Shown: in pieces, positions 1 through 8,668 of the stretch
How positions within the stretch are numbered: the first letter of the stretch is position 1
How the letters are laid out: each line of letters opens with the position of its first letter
Assembly: GCA_002840535.1 (NCBI GenBank)
Contig: PHBH01000013.1
Location: 43,508-107,507 of the forward strand
Direction: 5' to 3'
Length of the DNA stretch: 64,000 nucleotides
DNA from: Deltaproteobacteria bacterium HGW-Deltaproteobacteria-15
GTDB lineage: Bacteria; Desulfobacterota; DSM-4660; Desulfatiglandales; HGW-15
Notes under the pieces: generated by a model
Told to the model about the DNA's origin: nothing
What the model saw: only the letters and a program-made list of their open reading frames with translations
The model's database searches: none
Program-made: the position numbers and the translations under genes

Positions 1-345
1 GAAAATATTTCTCTCTTCGACCCCAACGGCAAAACACCTGTCGATGAAGGTCTTGGTTTGGGCGGACAGGTTGAACCAGTAGACGGGGCTGGCAATCACG
101 ACACCATCCGCCTCTTTGAGCTTTGGGTAAAGGGATTGCATGTCGTCCCGGATTGCGCACCCTCTGGCATTCTCTTTCTGGCATTTCATGCATGCCTGAC
201 AGGGTTTGATATTCATCCCGTTCAGGTAAAAGGTTTCTACCTTCGCCCCTCCCTCCTTTGCACCCTTGGCGACAAGCTCTGCGAGTTTCGCGCTGTTTCC
301 CTTTTTCCTCGGACTTCCGAGCACGATCATGATTTTCTTTTTCAT
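1..345 (-). CDS. Flavodoxin-like NADPH-dependent FMN reductase family protein (3' end cut by window edge)
   Basis: Reading the minus strand from the ATG at 345 gives 115 codons open to the window edge. The product begins MKKKIMIVLGSPRKKGNSAKL, the phosphate-binding loop of the flavodoxin-like FMN reductase family. A Cys-rich stretch follows (KPCQACMKCQ), then the DGVVIASPVYWFNLSAQ segment typical of iron-sulfur flavoproteins and related multimeric flavodoxins. Such proteins bind FMN and move electrons in the cytoplasm; the CxxC region hints at an Fe-S cluster or a structural site. AGGTGAT lies just before the ATG. The radical SAM gene ends 20 bp upstream, so the two are probably co-transcribed. 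The C-terminus is missing, so the family is certain only at the level of fold. Confidence 0.85.
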   Translation of the reverse strand, partial: MKKKIMIVLGSPRKKGNSAKLAELVAKGAKEGGAKVETFYLNGMNIKPCQACMKCQKENARGCAIRDDMQSLYPKLKEADGVVIASPVYWFNLSAQTKTFIDRCFAVGVEERNIF

Positions 346-365
346 AGGATCACCTCTCTTCCTTT

Positions 366-1421
366 CTATTCCCAATTGTCTGTCTGGGGCTGGGGGATCA
401 TGCAGGCCATACAATCCGCGATGTAGCGGTTGAAACCGTCGACCCCCTTCTTCTCCAGCCTTTCGATCTCAGGGAGAATCTTCTTCATGACACCAGGGTC
501 TAGAGCGACATCGACAGGGTAATTCATGGAAGATGACCGACGGAGGTACGAATACACCTTTTTCTGTTCCGGGGTAAGGGAGAGGAATTTGTCGAGCTCG
601 GCGAGCATCGCATCCTTTCTCTGATCCAGTCTCCCGTTCACCTGCATGAGGAGATTGGGGCCGTAATCGCCGCACGAGAAATAGCTGTGGATCGGTTCCA
701 GGCAGGAAACGAAAAGCCTTATCTCCCGAACGATCTCTTCATCGGTCATGGGTTTTAACGAGCCCTCCTCGACCATCTTCATCATCGGCGATTGCGGGTG
801 CAGGGCAAAGGTGCGGACCCTGATGAAATCCGGCTTGACCACATTGAGAAGCCGTGCAGTCTCCCGTGCGTGCTCTTCGCTCAAGGTGCGGCCGCCGACA
901 CCCGGCATGACGTATTCGGAAAGGGAAATCCCGGCCTCCATCACCTTAGAGCCGCCTTCGATGATGTCTTCAGGCGTAATGCCTTTCTTGATCATCCTCA
1001 GGACCTTCTCGGAACCGCTCTCCAGGCCGGTATGGATCCTGTCGAGCCCGGCCTCCTTCAGCCTGACAAACTCTTCCACGCTCTTGCGCCGGAGCGTCGT
1101 GGCCCGCGCATAGGTGGTGATCCTCTCCAGGGCCGGAAACTTCGCTTTAATGTGGCGGAGGATCTCCACAACCTGATCGGTCTTCAGTATTAAGCTGTCC
1201 GCATCCTGGAGGAATGCCGATTTGATCATGGCCGCGTGCTCTCCATACTCTTCGGCCATGGAGTCGATGTCCTGCTTGACCTCCTCCACGCTGCGCCGGG
1301 AAAATTTCACCCCCTTGAAGGCCGGACAGAAGAGACATTGGTTCCAAGGGCAATTCCTTGTAACCCTGACAAGAAGACTGTGCGCCTCGCTAGGCGGCCT
1401 GATGACACCCTGCTCAAACAT
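366..1421 (-). CDS. Radical SAM protein
   Basis: About 351 residues starting MFEQGVIRPPSEAHSLL. Residues about 20-30 carry the cluster motif NCPWNQCLFC, a Cx4CxxC spacing rather than the usual Cx3CxxC, as in a subgroup of radical SAM proteins that share this N-terminus. GGDYGP-like and GLESGSEKVL segments fit the SAM-binding half barrel (compare HemN/elongator-type enzymes). It should bind one 4Fe-4S cluster and cleave S-adenosylmethionine; the substrate is unknown. ATG 1421 is preceded by GGAG with 8-nt spacing. A TTG at 1475 with a stronger Shine-Dalgarno would add 18 residues but does not look like the family N-terminus. It is followed by the flavodoxin gene, a possible electron donor. Confidence 0.88.
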   Translation of the reverse strand: MFEQGVIRPPSEAHSLLVRVTRNCPWNQCLFCPAFKGVKFSRRSVEEVKQDIDSMAEEYGEHAAMIKSAFLQDADSLILKTDQVVEILRHIKAKFPALERITTYARATTLRRKSVEEFVRLKEAGLDRIHTGLESGSEKVLRMIKKGITPEDIIEGGSKVMEAGISLSEYVMPGVGGRTLSEEHARETARLLNVVKPDFIRVRTFALHPQSPMMKMVEEGSLKPMTDEEIVREIRLFVSCLEPIHSYFSCGDYGPNLLMQVNGRLDQRKDAMLAELDKFLSLTPEQKKVYSYLRRSSSMNYPVDVALDPGVMKKILPEIERLEKKGVDGFNRYIADCMACMIPQPQTDNWE

Positions 1422-1992
1422 ACGATGATCTCCGTTCTGGTATAGTATCCCACCGCCTCTGACCTCCCCCGTCAACCATATACTCCCCTCCTTTGAGGCT
1501 GACCTTTACACACACTTGACAGAGCGGTGTCATTGCCTTTTCCCTGGCACGAGGTGGTCTTTTCCGAAGATGGGGACCCACCGGAGGTGGGGTGTCCGTC
1601 TTTGGACGGACAAAAGGCCACGATTTCACTGTCATTCCATATTCCGCCCCCATTGCCTCATAAGCTCCTACGCTCGTCATTATGTCCCAGGATCAGGAGG
1701 TTTGCAACAGAGAGCGATCGAGGAACTTGCCCACTATTCTTGAACTGCAATCATGGTCCATACTCCAGCTCTGGTAGACCTCAAACCTCCTCCTGAGCAG
1801 GATCGCAAGATAACGACGATGAAGAAGTATACCCCTTCCAGGCCATACTTGTGATATTCTGACAACATCTCCTCCCGGCGCCAGGAATATCAGGCAGCCA
1901 TGGATACTCAGATCACTATGACAGAAGTTTGTTGACCGAAGCGGGAGCGAAACGCATCCCGTTCGTCGAAAAAAGAATCCAGGAGGTAAACA
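1422..1992. other. Divergent intergenic region with two tandem hairpins
   Basis: This 571-bp spacer separates the minus-strand radical SAM gene from the plus-strand aminotransferase and should hold both promoters. Two adjacent perfect hairpins lie at 1577-1591 (CCCACC/GGTGGG, 3-nt loop) and 1594-1611 (GTCCGTC/GACGGAC, 4-nt loop). Neither is followed by a T run on either strand, so they may be regulatory structures rather than terminators. No convincing coding frame or known riboswitch core was recognised. Confidence 0.5.
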
Positions 1993-3165
1993 ATGAGTCC
2001 CCATTTTTTCCCTGGCCGCCATTTTCTCCAGATACCCGGCCCCACCAATGTTCCCGAGCAGGTTCTCCGAGCAATGGCCGAGCCGACCATCGATCATCGG
2101 GGACCGGGTTTCGCCAAAATGGTGCTGGAAGTGCAGGAAAGCCTGAAGAAGATTTTCAAGACCAGCGAGCCCGTCATCATCTTTCCCTCTTCGGGCACGG
2201 GAGCATGGGAGGCAGCTTTGGTAAACACCCTCTCCCCGGGCGACAGGGTTCTCATGTTCGAAACCGGTCAGTTTGCCACGTTGTGGCGGAAGGTGGCAGA
2301 GCGGCTGGGTCTGGTAGTGGATTTCGTGCCCGGAGACTGGCGGAGGGGTGCCGATCCCGAAACGGTGAAGTCCAGGCTCGCCGCAGACAGAGCCGGAGCG
2401 ATCAAGGCAGTGGCCGTTGTGCATAATGAAACCTCCACGGGGGTAACATCGAGGGTGGGTGACATCCGACAGGCCATGAACCATGCCGGTCACGGGGCGC
2501 TGCTTCTTGCAGACACTATCTCCTCTCTCGGCTCAATGGATTTCCGCCATGAGGAATGGGGCGTGGATGTCACCATCGGCTGCTCCCAGAAAGGTCTCAT
2601 GCTGCCGCCCGGTCTCGGCTTCAACGCGGTGAGCCGCAAAGCCTTGGACGCCGCCGGGTCAAACAGGCTGCCTCGCTCCTACTGGTCGTGGGATGAGATG
2701 TTGAAAGCCAACAAAGACGGATTGTTCCCCTACACTCCGGCAACCAACCTCCTGTTTGGCCTGAAAAAGGCTTTGGGTCTGCTGCTCGAGGAAGGTCTGG
2801 ACAATGTCTTTGCTCGGCATGGACGCCATGCCGAAGCCACTCGCAGGGCGGTCCTCGCCTGGGATCTGGAGCTGCAGTGTCAGGATAAGCGGGAGTACAG
2901 CGCTTCACTGACAGCCGTGCGCATGCCGGAAGGCCACAACGCCGATGCGCTTCGCAAGATCATCCTGGAGAGACTCAACATGTCGCTCGGAAATGGTCTT
3001 GGAAAGGTGGCAGGCAAGGTCTTCCGCATCGGCCACCTGGGCGACTTCAACGATCTCATGCTGATGGGCACCTTGTGCGGAGTCGAAATGGGGCTCAAGA
3101 TCGCATCCGTTCCTCACAAATCGGGCGGGGTCCAGGCGGCCATGGAGTATCTCTCGGGCTGTTGA
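1993..3165 (+). CDS. Class V aminotransferase, serine/alanine-glyoxylate aminotransferase-like
   Basis: 390 residues with a strong AGGAGG about 6 nt before the ATG. The N-terminal PGPTNVPEQVLRAM block is characteristic of alanine/serine-glyoxylate and purine catabolism aminotransferases. The PLP Schiff-base lysine is K200 in GCSQKGLMLPPG and the cofactor-anchoring Asp is D174 in LLADTISS. SSGTGAWEAAL near residue 67 makes the phosphate cup. The enzyme would transfer an amino group between Ser, Ala or a related donor and glyoxylate in the cytoplasm. It is monocistronic and faces the convergent amidase gene. The exact donor cannot be read from sequence. Confidence 0.88.
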   Translation: MSPHFFPGRHFLQIPGPTNVPEQVLRAMAEPTIDHRGPGFAKMVLEVQESLKKIFKTSEPVIIFPSSGTGAWEAALVNTLSPGDRVLMFETGQFATLWRKVAERLGLVVDFVPGDWRRGADPETVKSRLAADRAGAIKAVAVVHNETSTGVTSRVGDIRQAMNHAGHGALLLADTISSLGSMDFRHEEWGVDVTIGCSQKGLMLPPGLGFNAVSRKALDAAGSNRLPRSYWSWDEMLKANKDGLFPYTPATNLLFGLKKALGLLLEEGLDNVFARHGRHAEATRRAVLAWDLELQCQDKREYSASLTAVRMPEGHNADALRKIILERLNMSLGNGLGKVAGKVFRIGHLGDFNDLMLMGTLCGVEMGLKIASVPHKSGGVQAAMEYLSGC

Positions 3166-3280
3166 AAACTCTGGAGCAACCTCCCGGTTGCGATTCTTCC
3201 GGGCCGAGAATCGCGAGCAGGAGCTCGCTCCAGACTGCTTCTCGAAGCTTCAGCGGAGAGCCCGTGTGCCGTTTCGCGGG

Positions 3281-3312
3281 ACTGCTTACTGCTCACTGCT
3301 TACTGCTCACTG
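3281..3312 (-). repeat. Heptamer repeat (GCAGTAA/GCAGTGA) supplying the amidase stop codon
   Basis: On the minus strand this tract is GCAGTGA and GCAGTAA units in tandem. The TAA at 3300-3302 that ends the amidase gene lies inside one unit, so the repeat has become the last codons and the stop. The same heptamer family occurs at 16782-16795, 31845-31860, 31948-32010, 60832-60852 and 61101-61140. Confidence 0.8.
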
Positions 3313-4643
3313 TTTTCATGTTTGGCGGCCCACCGCTCCAGCCACCGGGCCGAACGAAGCAATCGTGCGTCGGCTCCGCGCTCGGCCACGAGCTGAGCGC
3401 CCATGGGCATGCCGCCCGATCCACGCAATATGGGAAGTGTGATGGCGGGCGCTCCGCACAGAGACCATATGGTGCAGAAGATGGGGCTGCCGGTGGACTC
3501 AAGTCCCAAGGGGGCAACGCTCATCGTTGCCGGGGTAAGGATCACGTCGAAAGTGGTGAAGATCTCCGCCAGTCGACTGTTCAGAACGGGGATCTGTTCG
3601 AGCGCACTGTTGTATTCCACAGCCGTGACGCGCTCCCCCCTCTCGATCATCTGCCTCAGGATGGAACTCAGTTGTGCCTTGCCCCTTGCGTATTCCAAGG
3701 CAAAGTTCTTGGCAAGGTCCGCCTCCATGATAGTTCGATGCCACTCTACAGCCTTGTCGAAGACCGGGGGCAGTGTTACTTCCTGCACATGAGGGCCAAG
3801 CCGTTCGCAGAGCTCTGCGAAGGCGTGGCGGGTATCCTCGGCCGCCTGATCCCACAGCGGGGTTTTGACAAAGGCAAAGCGGGGTACGAGAGGAGGCTCT
3901 GCAGCGGCTGCCTGGACCAGGTCCGGTTGTGCCGCAGGACGCATGGCAGGATCCCCGTCATCAAAATGCATCAAGGCGCGCGCCAGAAGAGCCGCGTCCG
4001 CCACATTTCGTGCGAAGACGCCGACCTGATCGAGAGGAGGGGACTGCTTGATGGCGCCGCGGCGGGAGATGGTGCCGTAGGTCGGTTTGTATCCCACCAC
4101 GCCACAGTAAGAGGCCGGGCGAATCACCGATCCGTTTGTCTGGGTTCCGAGGGCGAGAGGAATCATCTCTGCCGCCACCGCTGCCGCCGACCCGCTTGAG
4201 GAGCCGCCGGGGGTCCGCCCCGGATCGCGGGGGTTCCGGGTCTTGCCTGGGCCGTAGACCGCGAGCTCGGTGGTCACCGTCTTTCCCAGCACGATCGCCC
4301 CTGCCTGCCGCAGCAGGGCTACTACCGTGGCATCCTCGGCAGGACGCCGGCCTGCGTGCAGGATCGTGCCGTACTCGGTGGGCATATCGGCGGTGTCAAA
4401 AATGTCCTTGACGCCCACCGTTACTCCATGCAGCGGCCCGATAGCCTGACCATCGAGCAGCAAACGATCTGCCCGGCGTGCCTGGTCCAGTGCGTATTCA
4501 GGGTCAAGGAATGCCCATGCCTGCACTTCGTCATCGACCCGCCGGATTCTCTCCAGGCTCGCGCGCACGGCCTCTTCCACCGTGATTTCGCCTTTACGGA
4601 TAGCCTCTGCCAGAGTCCCTGCTGTGACGCGGTACCAATCCAT
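3300..4643 (-). CDS. Amidase (amidase signature family, GatA-like)
   Basis: 447 residues. The Ser-cisSer-Lys triad is complete: K79 in VGVKD, cis-Ser S148 in GGSSSGSAAAVAA, and nucleophile S172 in QTNGSVIRPAS. These enzymes hydrolyse amide bonds of small amides or act as glutaminase subunits such as GatA. No gatB/gatC neighbours are present, so a free-standing amidase is more likely. GGAGGAAGG precedes the ATG at 4643. The last residues (HENSEQ) come from sequence merging into a heptamer repeat that provides the stop codon. It is convergent with the upstream aminotransferase, leaving a 134-bp gap. Substrate unknown. Confidence 0.9.
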   Translation of the reverse strand: MDWYRVTAGTLAEAIRKGEITVEEAVRASLERIRRVDDEVQAWAFLDPEYALDQARRADRLLLDGQAIGPLHGVTVGVKDIFDTADMPTEYGTILHAGRRPAEDATVVALLRQAGAIVLGKTVTTELAVYGPGKTRNPRDPGRTPGGSSSGSAAAVAAEMIPLALGTQTNGSVIRPASYCGVVGYKPTYGTISRRGAIKQSPPLDQVGVFARNVADAALLARALMHFDDGDPAMRPAAQPDLVQAAAAEPPLVPRFAFVKTPLWDQAAEDTRHAFAELCERLGPHVQEVTLPPVFDKAVEWHRTIMEADLAKNFALEYARGKAQLSSILRQMIERGERVTAVEYNSALEQIPVLNSRLAEIFTTFDVILTPATMSVAPLGLESTGSPIFCTIWSLCGAPAITLPILRGSGGMPMGAQLVAERGADARLLRSARWLERWAAKHENSEQ

Positions 4644-5092
4644 AATCCTTCCTCCGTATGGGCGAGAGTAGGTGATTTGGCGGGGTGTGTCAATGGTGCA
4701 AGATCTCTATTCTTTTGTACATTTCACTCTCCGCTGGCGACCGTGCAACACGCCACGTTGAAGCGCGGGCAACCGCCTCGCCATCAGAGAACTCGAGCGC
4801 GAAGTGCTCATGCAATTCCTAATCAGAATACCATCCTTTTTCATACAGTATGCGCCTCCCGCTATATTCACCATCGGGTCGATCGCGTTTTAATAATAGT
4901 AGGGCAGTGTCTCACTGATTACTTGTCGTCTCGACCGCAGGGAGAGATCTTTAACTCATACAAAAAGCAAGATTTCTCCCCGGGCTGAAGTTTATCCCGC
5001 ACTTGATGCGGGGCCGGGGTCGAAATGACATCAAATGCTAAACCTAGTCCTGAGACACTACGCCGACACATTACCAACACGGAGAAGGCTTT
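4644..5092. other. Intergenic region carrying a 154-bp REP-like element
   Basis: The 449-bp gap between the amidase start and the first PHA-locus gene has no convincing coding frame. AGTGTCTCA (4906-4914) and its reverse complement TGAGACACT (5051-5059) bound a segment. Inside it are the CCCGCA/TGCGGG hairpin (4996-5012, 5-nt loop) and a GTCGAAATG tail that resembles dispersed repeats of many proteobacteria. A related GTTTATCCCGC...GTCGAAATG copy lies near 31063-31095. The promoter of the downstream PHA genes is probably in here but was not identified. Confidence 0.5.
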
Positions 5093-5428
5093 ATGTACGT
5101 GCCTGCGAAAGCATGGGACCAGGCTTTTGAATGGTGGCTGGGCGTGGCGGAGGACTACCTCGACCTCATCAAGCGATATCCTCTCTTCCTGAAATGGATG
5201 GGGATTTCGCTGCAGTTGCATCTGGAAGCCAGGAGACGGACAGATCTCATCCTGGAGCGGATGTGGCGGCAAGTGGGACTTCCGCCGTTGCAAGAGATCA
5301 GCCGTCTTCATGAAAGGTTGACTCTGCTTGAATCGAAACTGAGCGGTTTGCGGGAAGAAGATCTTCCCGGCATGATGCAACCGTTGCCGGAAGAGCTCGC
5401 GAAGCCCCCTTTCAAACGATACGCATAG
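5093..5428 (+). CDS. Small PHA-synthase-associated coiled-coil protein
   Basis: 111 residues, start supported by GGAGAAGG before the ATG. It has an amphipathic N-terminal half (WDQAFEWWLGVAEDYLDLI) and a C-terminal LPPLQEISRLHERLTLLESKL heptad stretch. That stretch resembles the conserved tail of PhaE/PhaR-type PHA synthase subunits, which bind PhaC. It ends 23 bp before the first phaC, so the two are likely co-translated. It is much shorter than PhaE (about 300 residues), so it may be a minimal partner subunit for that synthase or a granule protein. Similarity is judged only from pattern, and a specific family name is not safe. Confidence 0.6.
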   Translation: MYVPAKAWDQAFEWWLGVAEDYLDLIKRYPLFLKWMGISLQLHLEARRRTDLILERMWRQVGLPPLQEISRLHERLTLLESKLSGLREEDLPGMMQPLPEELAKPPFKRYA

Positions 5429-5451
5429 TCTTCGAGTGTCATGGAGATTTT

Positions 5452-6552
5452 TTGATTGGAAGAAACCATAATGCCCTATGGGAAGAGATCCATCGATTGC
5501 AGTCGGATGCGGTGGATGAGTCTGTGCAGAACCTCGCCCGTGCCAGGAGGATGTTCGAGCTGTGGCTGTCGCCTCCTGCAGTCAGCGTGGGATTGACGCC
5601 GAAAGAGGTTATATTTCAGGAAAACAAGGTCAGACTCTACCGCTATCGTGGCGGTACGCCGGTCAAACCGATACCGGTCCTCATTGTTTACGCCCTTATC
5701 AATCGTCTCTATATACTGGATCTCTATCCGGGACGAAGCTTTATCGAATATCTGGTGAACGAGGGGCTGCAGGTCTATGCCGTGGACTGGGGCGTCCCCG
5801 GGGATGAAGACAGATCCACGACATTTGACTATTTTGTCGAGGGGTATCTCGACAAGATGGTCAAACGGGTGATTGAATCGGCCGGCGTGAATCAGATAAC
5901 CCTTTTCGGCTACTGCATTGGCGGAACGCTGGCGTCCATTTACGCTGCCCTTCATCCTGAACGGGTGAGAAACCTGGTCCTTCTTACCACGCCCATCGAT
6001 TTCTCAAAGGGCGGGTATCTGAAAACGGCTGTGCATCGGGACCATTTCCCGGTGGATGCACTGGTGGATACCTATGGGAATATCCCACCCTGGTTCGTAG
6101 AGGCCGGGTTTAAAATCCTCAATCCTTTGGGAGACGTGGTCAAGTGGCGCAACTTCTGGAAGCACGTAACGGATGATGATTTCCTGAAAAACTTCCTGGC
6201 GATTGAAAAATGGCTCAATGACAATGTGCCTTTTCCTGGGGAAGCTTACCGTAAATTCATCAGGGAGCTGTACCAGGAAAACAGGTTGATAAAAGGAAGT
6301 CTGGAGATGAACGGCCGACGGGTGGACCTTCGAAGGATCACGGCGAACCATCTGAGCGTTGCCGGACAGGAGGATCAGATCGTTCCCCCGGATTCGGCGA
6401 TCCCAATCAAGAAAATAATCTCCAGTAAGGACAACGAGGCCATCGTTCTTCCAGGGGGGCATGTCGGGGTGATTATCGGCGGTCGGGCGCTGAAGACCGC
6501 ATGGCCGAGGATGGCCAGTTGGATGCTGGAGCGCTCGCAACCAGGCCCCTGA
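5452..6552 (+). CDS. phaC: Class III-type poly(3-hydroxyalkanoate) synthase, PhaC (copy 1)
   Basis: 366 residues, the size of class I-truncated, PhaE-dependent (class III) synthases. The lipase-like box is GYCIGG with nucleophile C155; the other catalytic residues are D308 in GQEDQIVPPDS and H337 in GGHVGV. It polymerises (R)-3-hydroxyacyl-CoA on the surface of PHA granules. The start is TTG at 5452, supported by GGAG 5 nt upstream; no in-frame ATG exists near it. It follows the 111-residue coiled-coil gene and precedes the PilZ-like gene. It is one of two phaC genes in this locus (the other at 10700) and is clearly diverged from it, so this is not a recent duplication. Confidence 0.92.
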   Translation: MIGRNHNALWEEIHRLQSDAVDESVQNLARARRMFELWLSPPAVSVGLTPKEVIFQENKVRLYRYRGGTPVKPIPVLIVYALINRLYILDLYPGRSFIEYLVNEGLQVYAVDWGVPGDEDRSTTFDYFVEGYLDKMVKRVIESAGVNQITLFGYCIGGTLASIYAALHPERVRNLVLLTTPIDFSKGGYLKTAVHRDHFPVDALVDTYGNIPPWFVEAGFKILNPLGDVVKWRNFWKHVTDDDFLKNFLAIEKWLNDNVPFPGEAYRKFIRELYQENRLIKGSLEMNGRRVDLRRITANHLSVAGQEDQIVPPDSAIPIKKIISSKDNEAIVLPGGHVGVIIGGRALKTAWPRMASWMLERSQPGP

Positions 6553-6575
6553 GGTCGAGACAGGAGGGGATGATC

Positions 6576-6950
6576 ATGAGCGAGGAATTCAAAATACATT
6601 GGGTTGCCCAGAACCAGGTGAAGAGCATAGTTGTGCGGAAGAAAGGCTGGTCTCAGCCCTTCGTGGTCCATGTCGAGACGGTGGAGATATCCCAACTGAT
6701 CTGTTGTTTTGAATGTGAAAACGACATGCTTTTTACCATAGGCGATGAACTGGACTTCAACTTCGAGCTGGGAAACAACCATTTCCAGGCAAGGGCGGTT
6801 ATTCAAAAGATCGATCGATCCGAGTTCCTGGACGAGCTTTACGATCAGAAGCCGATGTTCTGCTGTTGCGCCCGATTCAACGATGAGCTCGCACGGGAGA
6901 TATTCGAACGGCTTGCAGGCCCCCCCCTCGTGGCCCACTCTCTGGTTTAG
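6576..6950 (+). CDS. PilZ-like or small conserved protein downstream of phaC
   Basis: About 124 residues, MSEEFKIHWVAQNQ onward. The layout (basic start, VEISQLICCFECE, GDELDFNFEL, ending in a short helix) recalls a PilZ-type beta barrel. However, the c-di-GMP RxxxR and (D/N)xSxxG motifs are not evident, so nucleotide binding is doubtful. A CCC run (MFCCCARF) is unusual. AGGAGG at 6562-6567 fits ATG 6576 (8-nt spacing) better than ATG 6570. It starts 23 bp after phaC and its stop overlaps that of the convergent methyltransferase by 4 bp. Role unknown; linkage suggests a PHA or storage function. Confidence 0.6.
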   Translation: MSEEFKIHWVAQNQVKSIVVRKKGWSQPFVVHVETVEISQLICCFECENDMLFTIGDELDFNFELGNNHFQARAVIQKIDRSEFLDELYDQKPMFCCCARFNDELAREIFERLAGPPLVAHSLV

Positions 6951-7630
6951 CAGCCTTCTACAAATCTCCTTCCTGAAGATGCGGCCGGGGTTGACCTGGC
7001 CTTCAGGTAGATGGCCTTGGGCTTTCCTCCGATGAGCTCCGACTGCAAAACTTCAAAACCTTCCCTCTCGACCAGTCTTTCCATCTCAGCAGGCGAGAAG
7101 TTTCTGATCCGACCGATGGGGGGCAGTCCGAACACAGTGAAGTATCTTATCCCTATGATCATCTTCTCGAGAAGACTCAGGCCGTAATCGGTGTATGAGA
7201 TCACCAGCAGGAGTCCGCCGCTCCTCAGGATTCTGCTGCTCTCCTTCAGGACCAGAGATGGTTTGTCTATGGTCTGGAGGACATTGACAACGAGCACCGT
7301 GTCAAACGTCCTGGAAGAATACCCCGTCTTTCGACAGTCCGCCACCTGGAGGGTGATGTTGTGAAATCTCGCCAGACGCTCACCGGCAACCTGGAGCATT
7401 TCTGATGATATATCCGTTGCAAGAACATGGACCGCCTTCTCTGCGATCGCTTCGGTGAAGAATCCTGTTCCACACCCGAATTCAACGAGCCTTCCCAAGC
7501 CGCCTTCCTGAAGCAGCCTGGCCCTGACGGCTTGTCGGAGCGGTTTACCTACGACATACTCCGTGGCCTCATCATAGGACTTTGCGAATTTGGACCAGTA
7601 GTTGTCTTTCTTCCATCCTGGCATGCGCAC
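6947..7630 (-). CDS. Class I SAM-dependent methyltransferase (UbiE/Methyltransf_11-like)
   Basis: 227 residues. Motif I is LVEFGCGTGFFTEAIAE, followed by an acidic residue in VLATDISSEML, and motif IV/post-I is FDTVLVVNVLQTI, the usual class I Rossmann methyltransferase order. The C-terminal third (PPIGRIRNFSPAEMERLVEREGFEVL) fits the UbiE/Methyltransf_11 group. GTG at 7630 is chosen because GAGGAAG lies 6 nt before it; ATG 7624 is an alternative. The substrate cannot be inferred. Its stop overlaps the opposite-strand gene by 4 bp, so it interrupts the PHA operon in reverse orientation. Confidence 0.85.
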   Translation of the reverse strand: MRMPGWKKDNYWSKFAKSYDEATEYVVGKPLRQAVRARLLQEGGLGRLVEFGCGTGFFTEAIAEKAVHVLATDISSEMLQVAGERLARFHNITLQVADCRKTGYSSRTFDTVLVVNVLQTIDKPSLVLKESSRILRSGGLLLVISYTDYGLSLLEKMIIGIRYFTVFGLPPIGRIRNFSPAEMERLVEREGFEVLQSELIGGKPKAIYLKARSTPAASSGRRFVEGC

Positions 7631-7963
7631 AGTGGACTTCCTCGACTGAAGTGCGGGATGAGAGTTTCCTCAGAAACCCATGTGGACGAGATTCCGTGAC
7701 TTGGCACGAGCTGCCTGTCAATGCCCAACCGATTATAATAACCTATTTCCGGCCGGCGCGAATAGGCGATGCCTGGTATTCTGTGATGTTTTGGTTCTCA
7801 TTTCTTCCCTGGAGCCTTCATTCACTCGATCCATCCCTGCTCCTTATTTCTCCGCTGTTCCATTGCCGGAATACGTAAAGTCAGCGGAGTGCAACGGGGA
7901 ATTACTATTTTTACCCGATTGAAGGGTATTGATCTCGTGAGAAGTATATTCTCGGGTATCGAC
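7631..7963. other. Divergent intergenic region upstream of the hydratase
   Basis: This 333-bp stretch lies between the divergent methyltransferase and hydratase genes. A perfect TATAAT at 7734-7739 could be a -10 box for the plus strand, but the matching -35 position (CTGCCT) is poor. A TGGCACG at about 7701 recalls the -24 element of sigma-54 promoters, but its GG-GC spacing is wrong. No coding frame is convincing here. Confidence 0.35.
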
Positions 7964-8392
7964 ATGATGGGGAAAAGTATTGATGAAATTGCGGTGGGAG
8001 ACACGGCCGAGTTCACCAAGACAGTCACAGAGTCGGATGTCTATGTCTATGCAGGCGTAACCGGAGACTTGAATCCGGCCCATGTGGACGAAATCTACTC
8101 TCGAAAAACTTTCTTTAAAACGAGGATTGCCCATGGCATGCTCCTGGCAGGTTTTATATCCAACGTACTCGGAAATAAGCTCCCGGGACCGGGGACCATA
8201 TACGTGAAACAGGATCTTCGTTTTCTTGCTCCTGTGCCCATAGGCAATACTGTCACTGCACGAGTCGAGGTGACGGGGATCGACACTGAAAAGAACAGGC
8301 TCACTCTCAGGACAACGTGCGTGAACCAGGATGGCGTGATCGTAGTGGATGGTCAGGCCCAAGTGATGCCCCCGAAGAAAACTAAGCAGTGA
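7964..8392 (+). CDS. phaJ: MaoC-like (R)-specific enoyl-CoA hydratase (PhaJ-like)
   Basis: About 142 residues starting MMGKSIDEIAVGD, the usual start of this family (a frame upstream exists but is not conserved-looking). The hot-dog hydratase-2 motif is present in YAGVTGDLNPAHVDE, with the catalytic Asp and His, followed by IAHGMLLAGFISNVLG. It hydrates trans-2-enoyl-CoA to (R)-3-hydroxyacyl-CoA, feeding PHA synthase from beta-oxidation. Its position between the two phaC genes supports that role. ATG 7967 is an equally possible start, and no strong ribosome-binding site is visible for either. 276 bp of unannotated sequence follows. Confidence 0.88.
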   Translation: MMGKSIDEIAVGDTAEFTKTVTESDVYVYAGVTGDLNPAHVDEIYSRKTFFKTRIAHGMLLAGFISNVLGNKLPGPGTIYVKQDLRFLAPVPIGNTVTARVEVTGIDTEKNRLTLRTTCVNQDGVIVVDGQAQVMPPKKTKQ

Positions 8393-8668
8393 CAGATCTC
8401 AAAAACGGGACAAATAACGAGCGCTCAGTGAACTCTGCGTTCTCCAGCGAAGCACCGCGAGGGGCGCGGGACAGACGGGTGAGAGGCTCTGCTCAGTAAT
8501 TCGTTGCCATGTTGGAAGTCAGCAGAATGGAACAGGATAATACTATTTCTACCTTATTGCAGGAAAGGGAAGTGCGTGTTTATTATCCGGATGAATCTCA
8601 TTCAGGGATATCCGCATCGCATCGATTCATCAAAAACCTGTGCAAGGGCGTTTAAGGAGGACCGAACT
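8393..8668. other. Spacer between hydratase and phasin-like genes
   Basis: 276 bp. It reads GAGCGCTCAGTGAACTC and other low-complexity text but no gene or clear promoter. It probably holds the start of the phasin-PhaE-PhaC operon. Confidence 0.3.

Noticed and set aside
3075..4199. 374-codon plus-strand frame overlapping the aminotransferase end and the amidase
   Set aside because: Antisense to an amidase with a complete catalytic triad, and it overlaps the aminotransferase in another frame; no motif.
7698..7716. Sigma-54 promoter (TGGCACG...TGCC)
   Set aside because: The distance between the GG and GC elements does not match the required 10-nt spacing.
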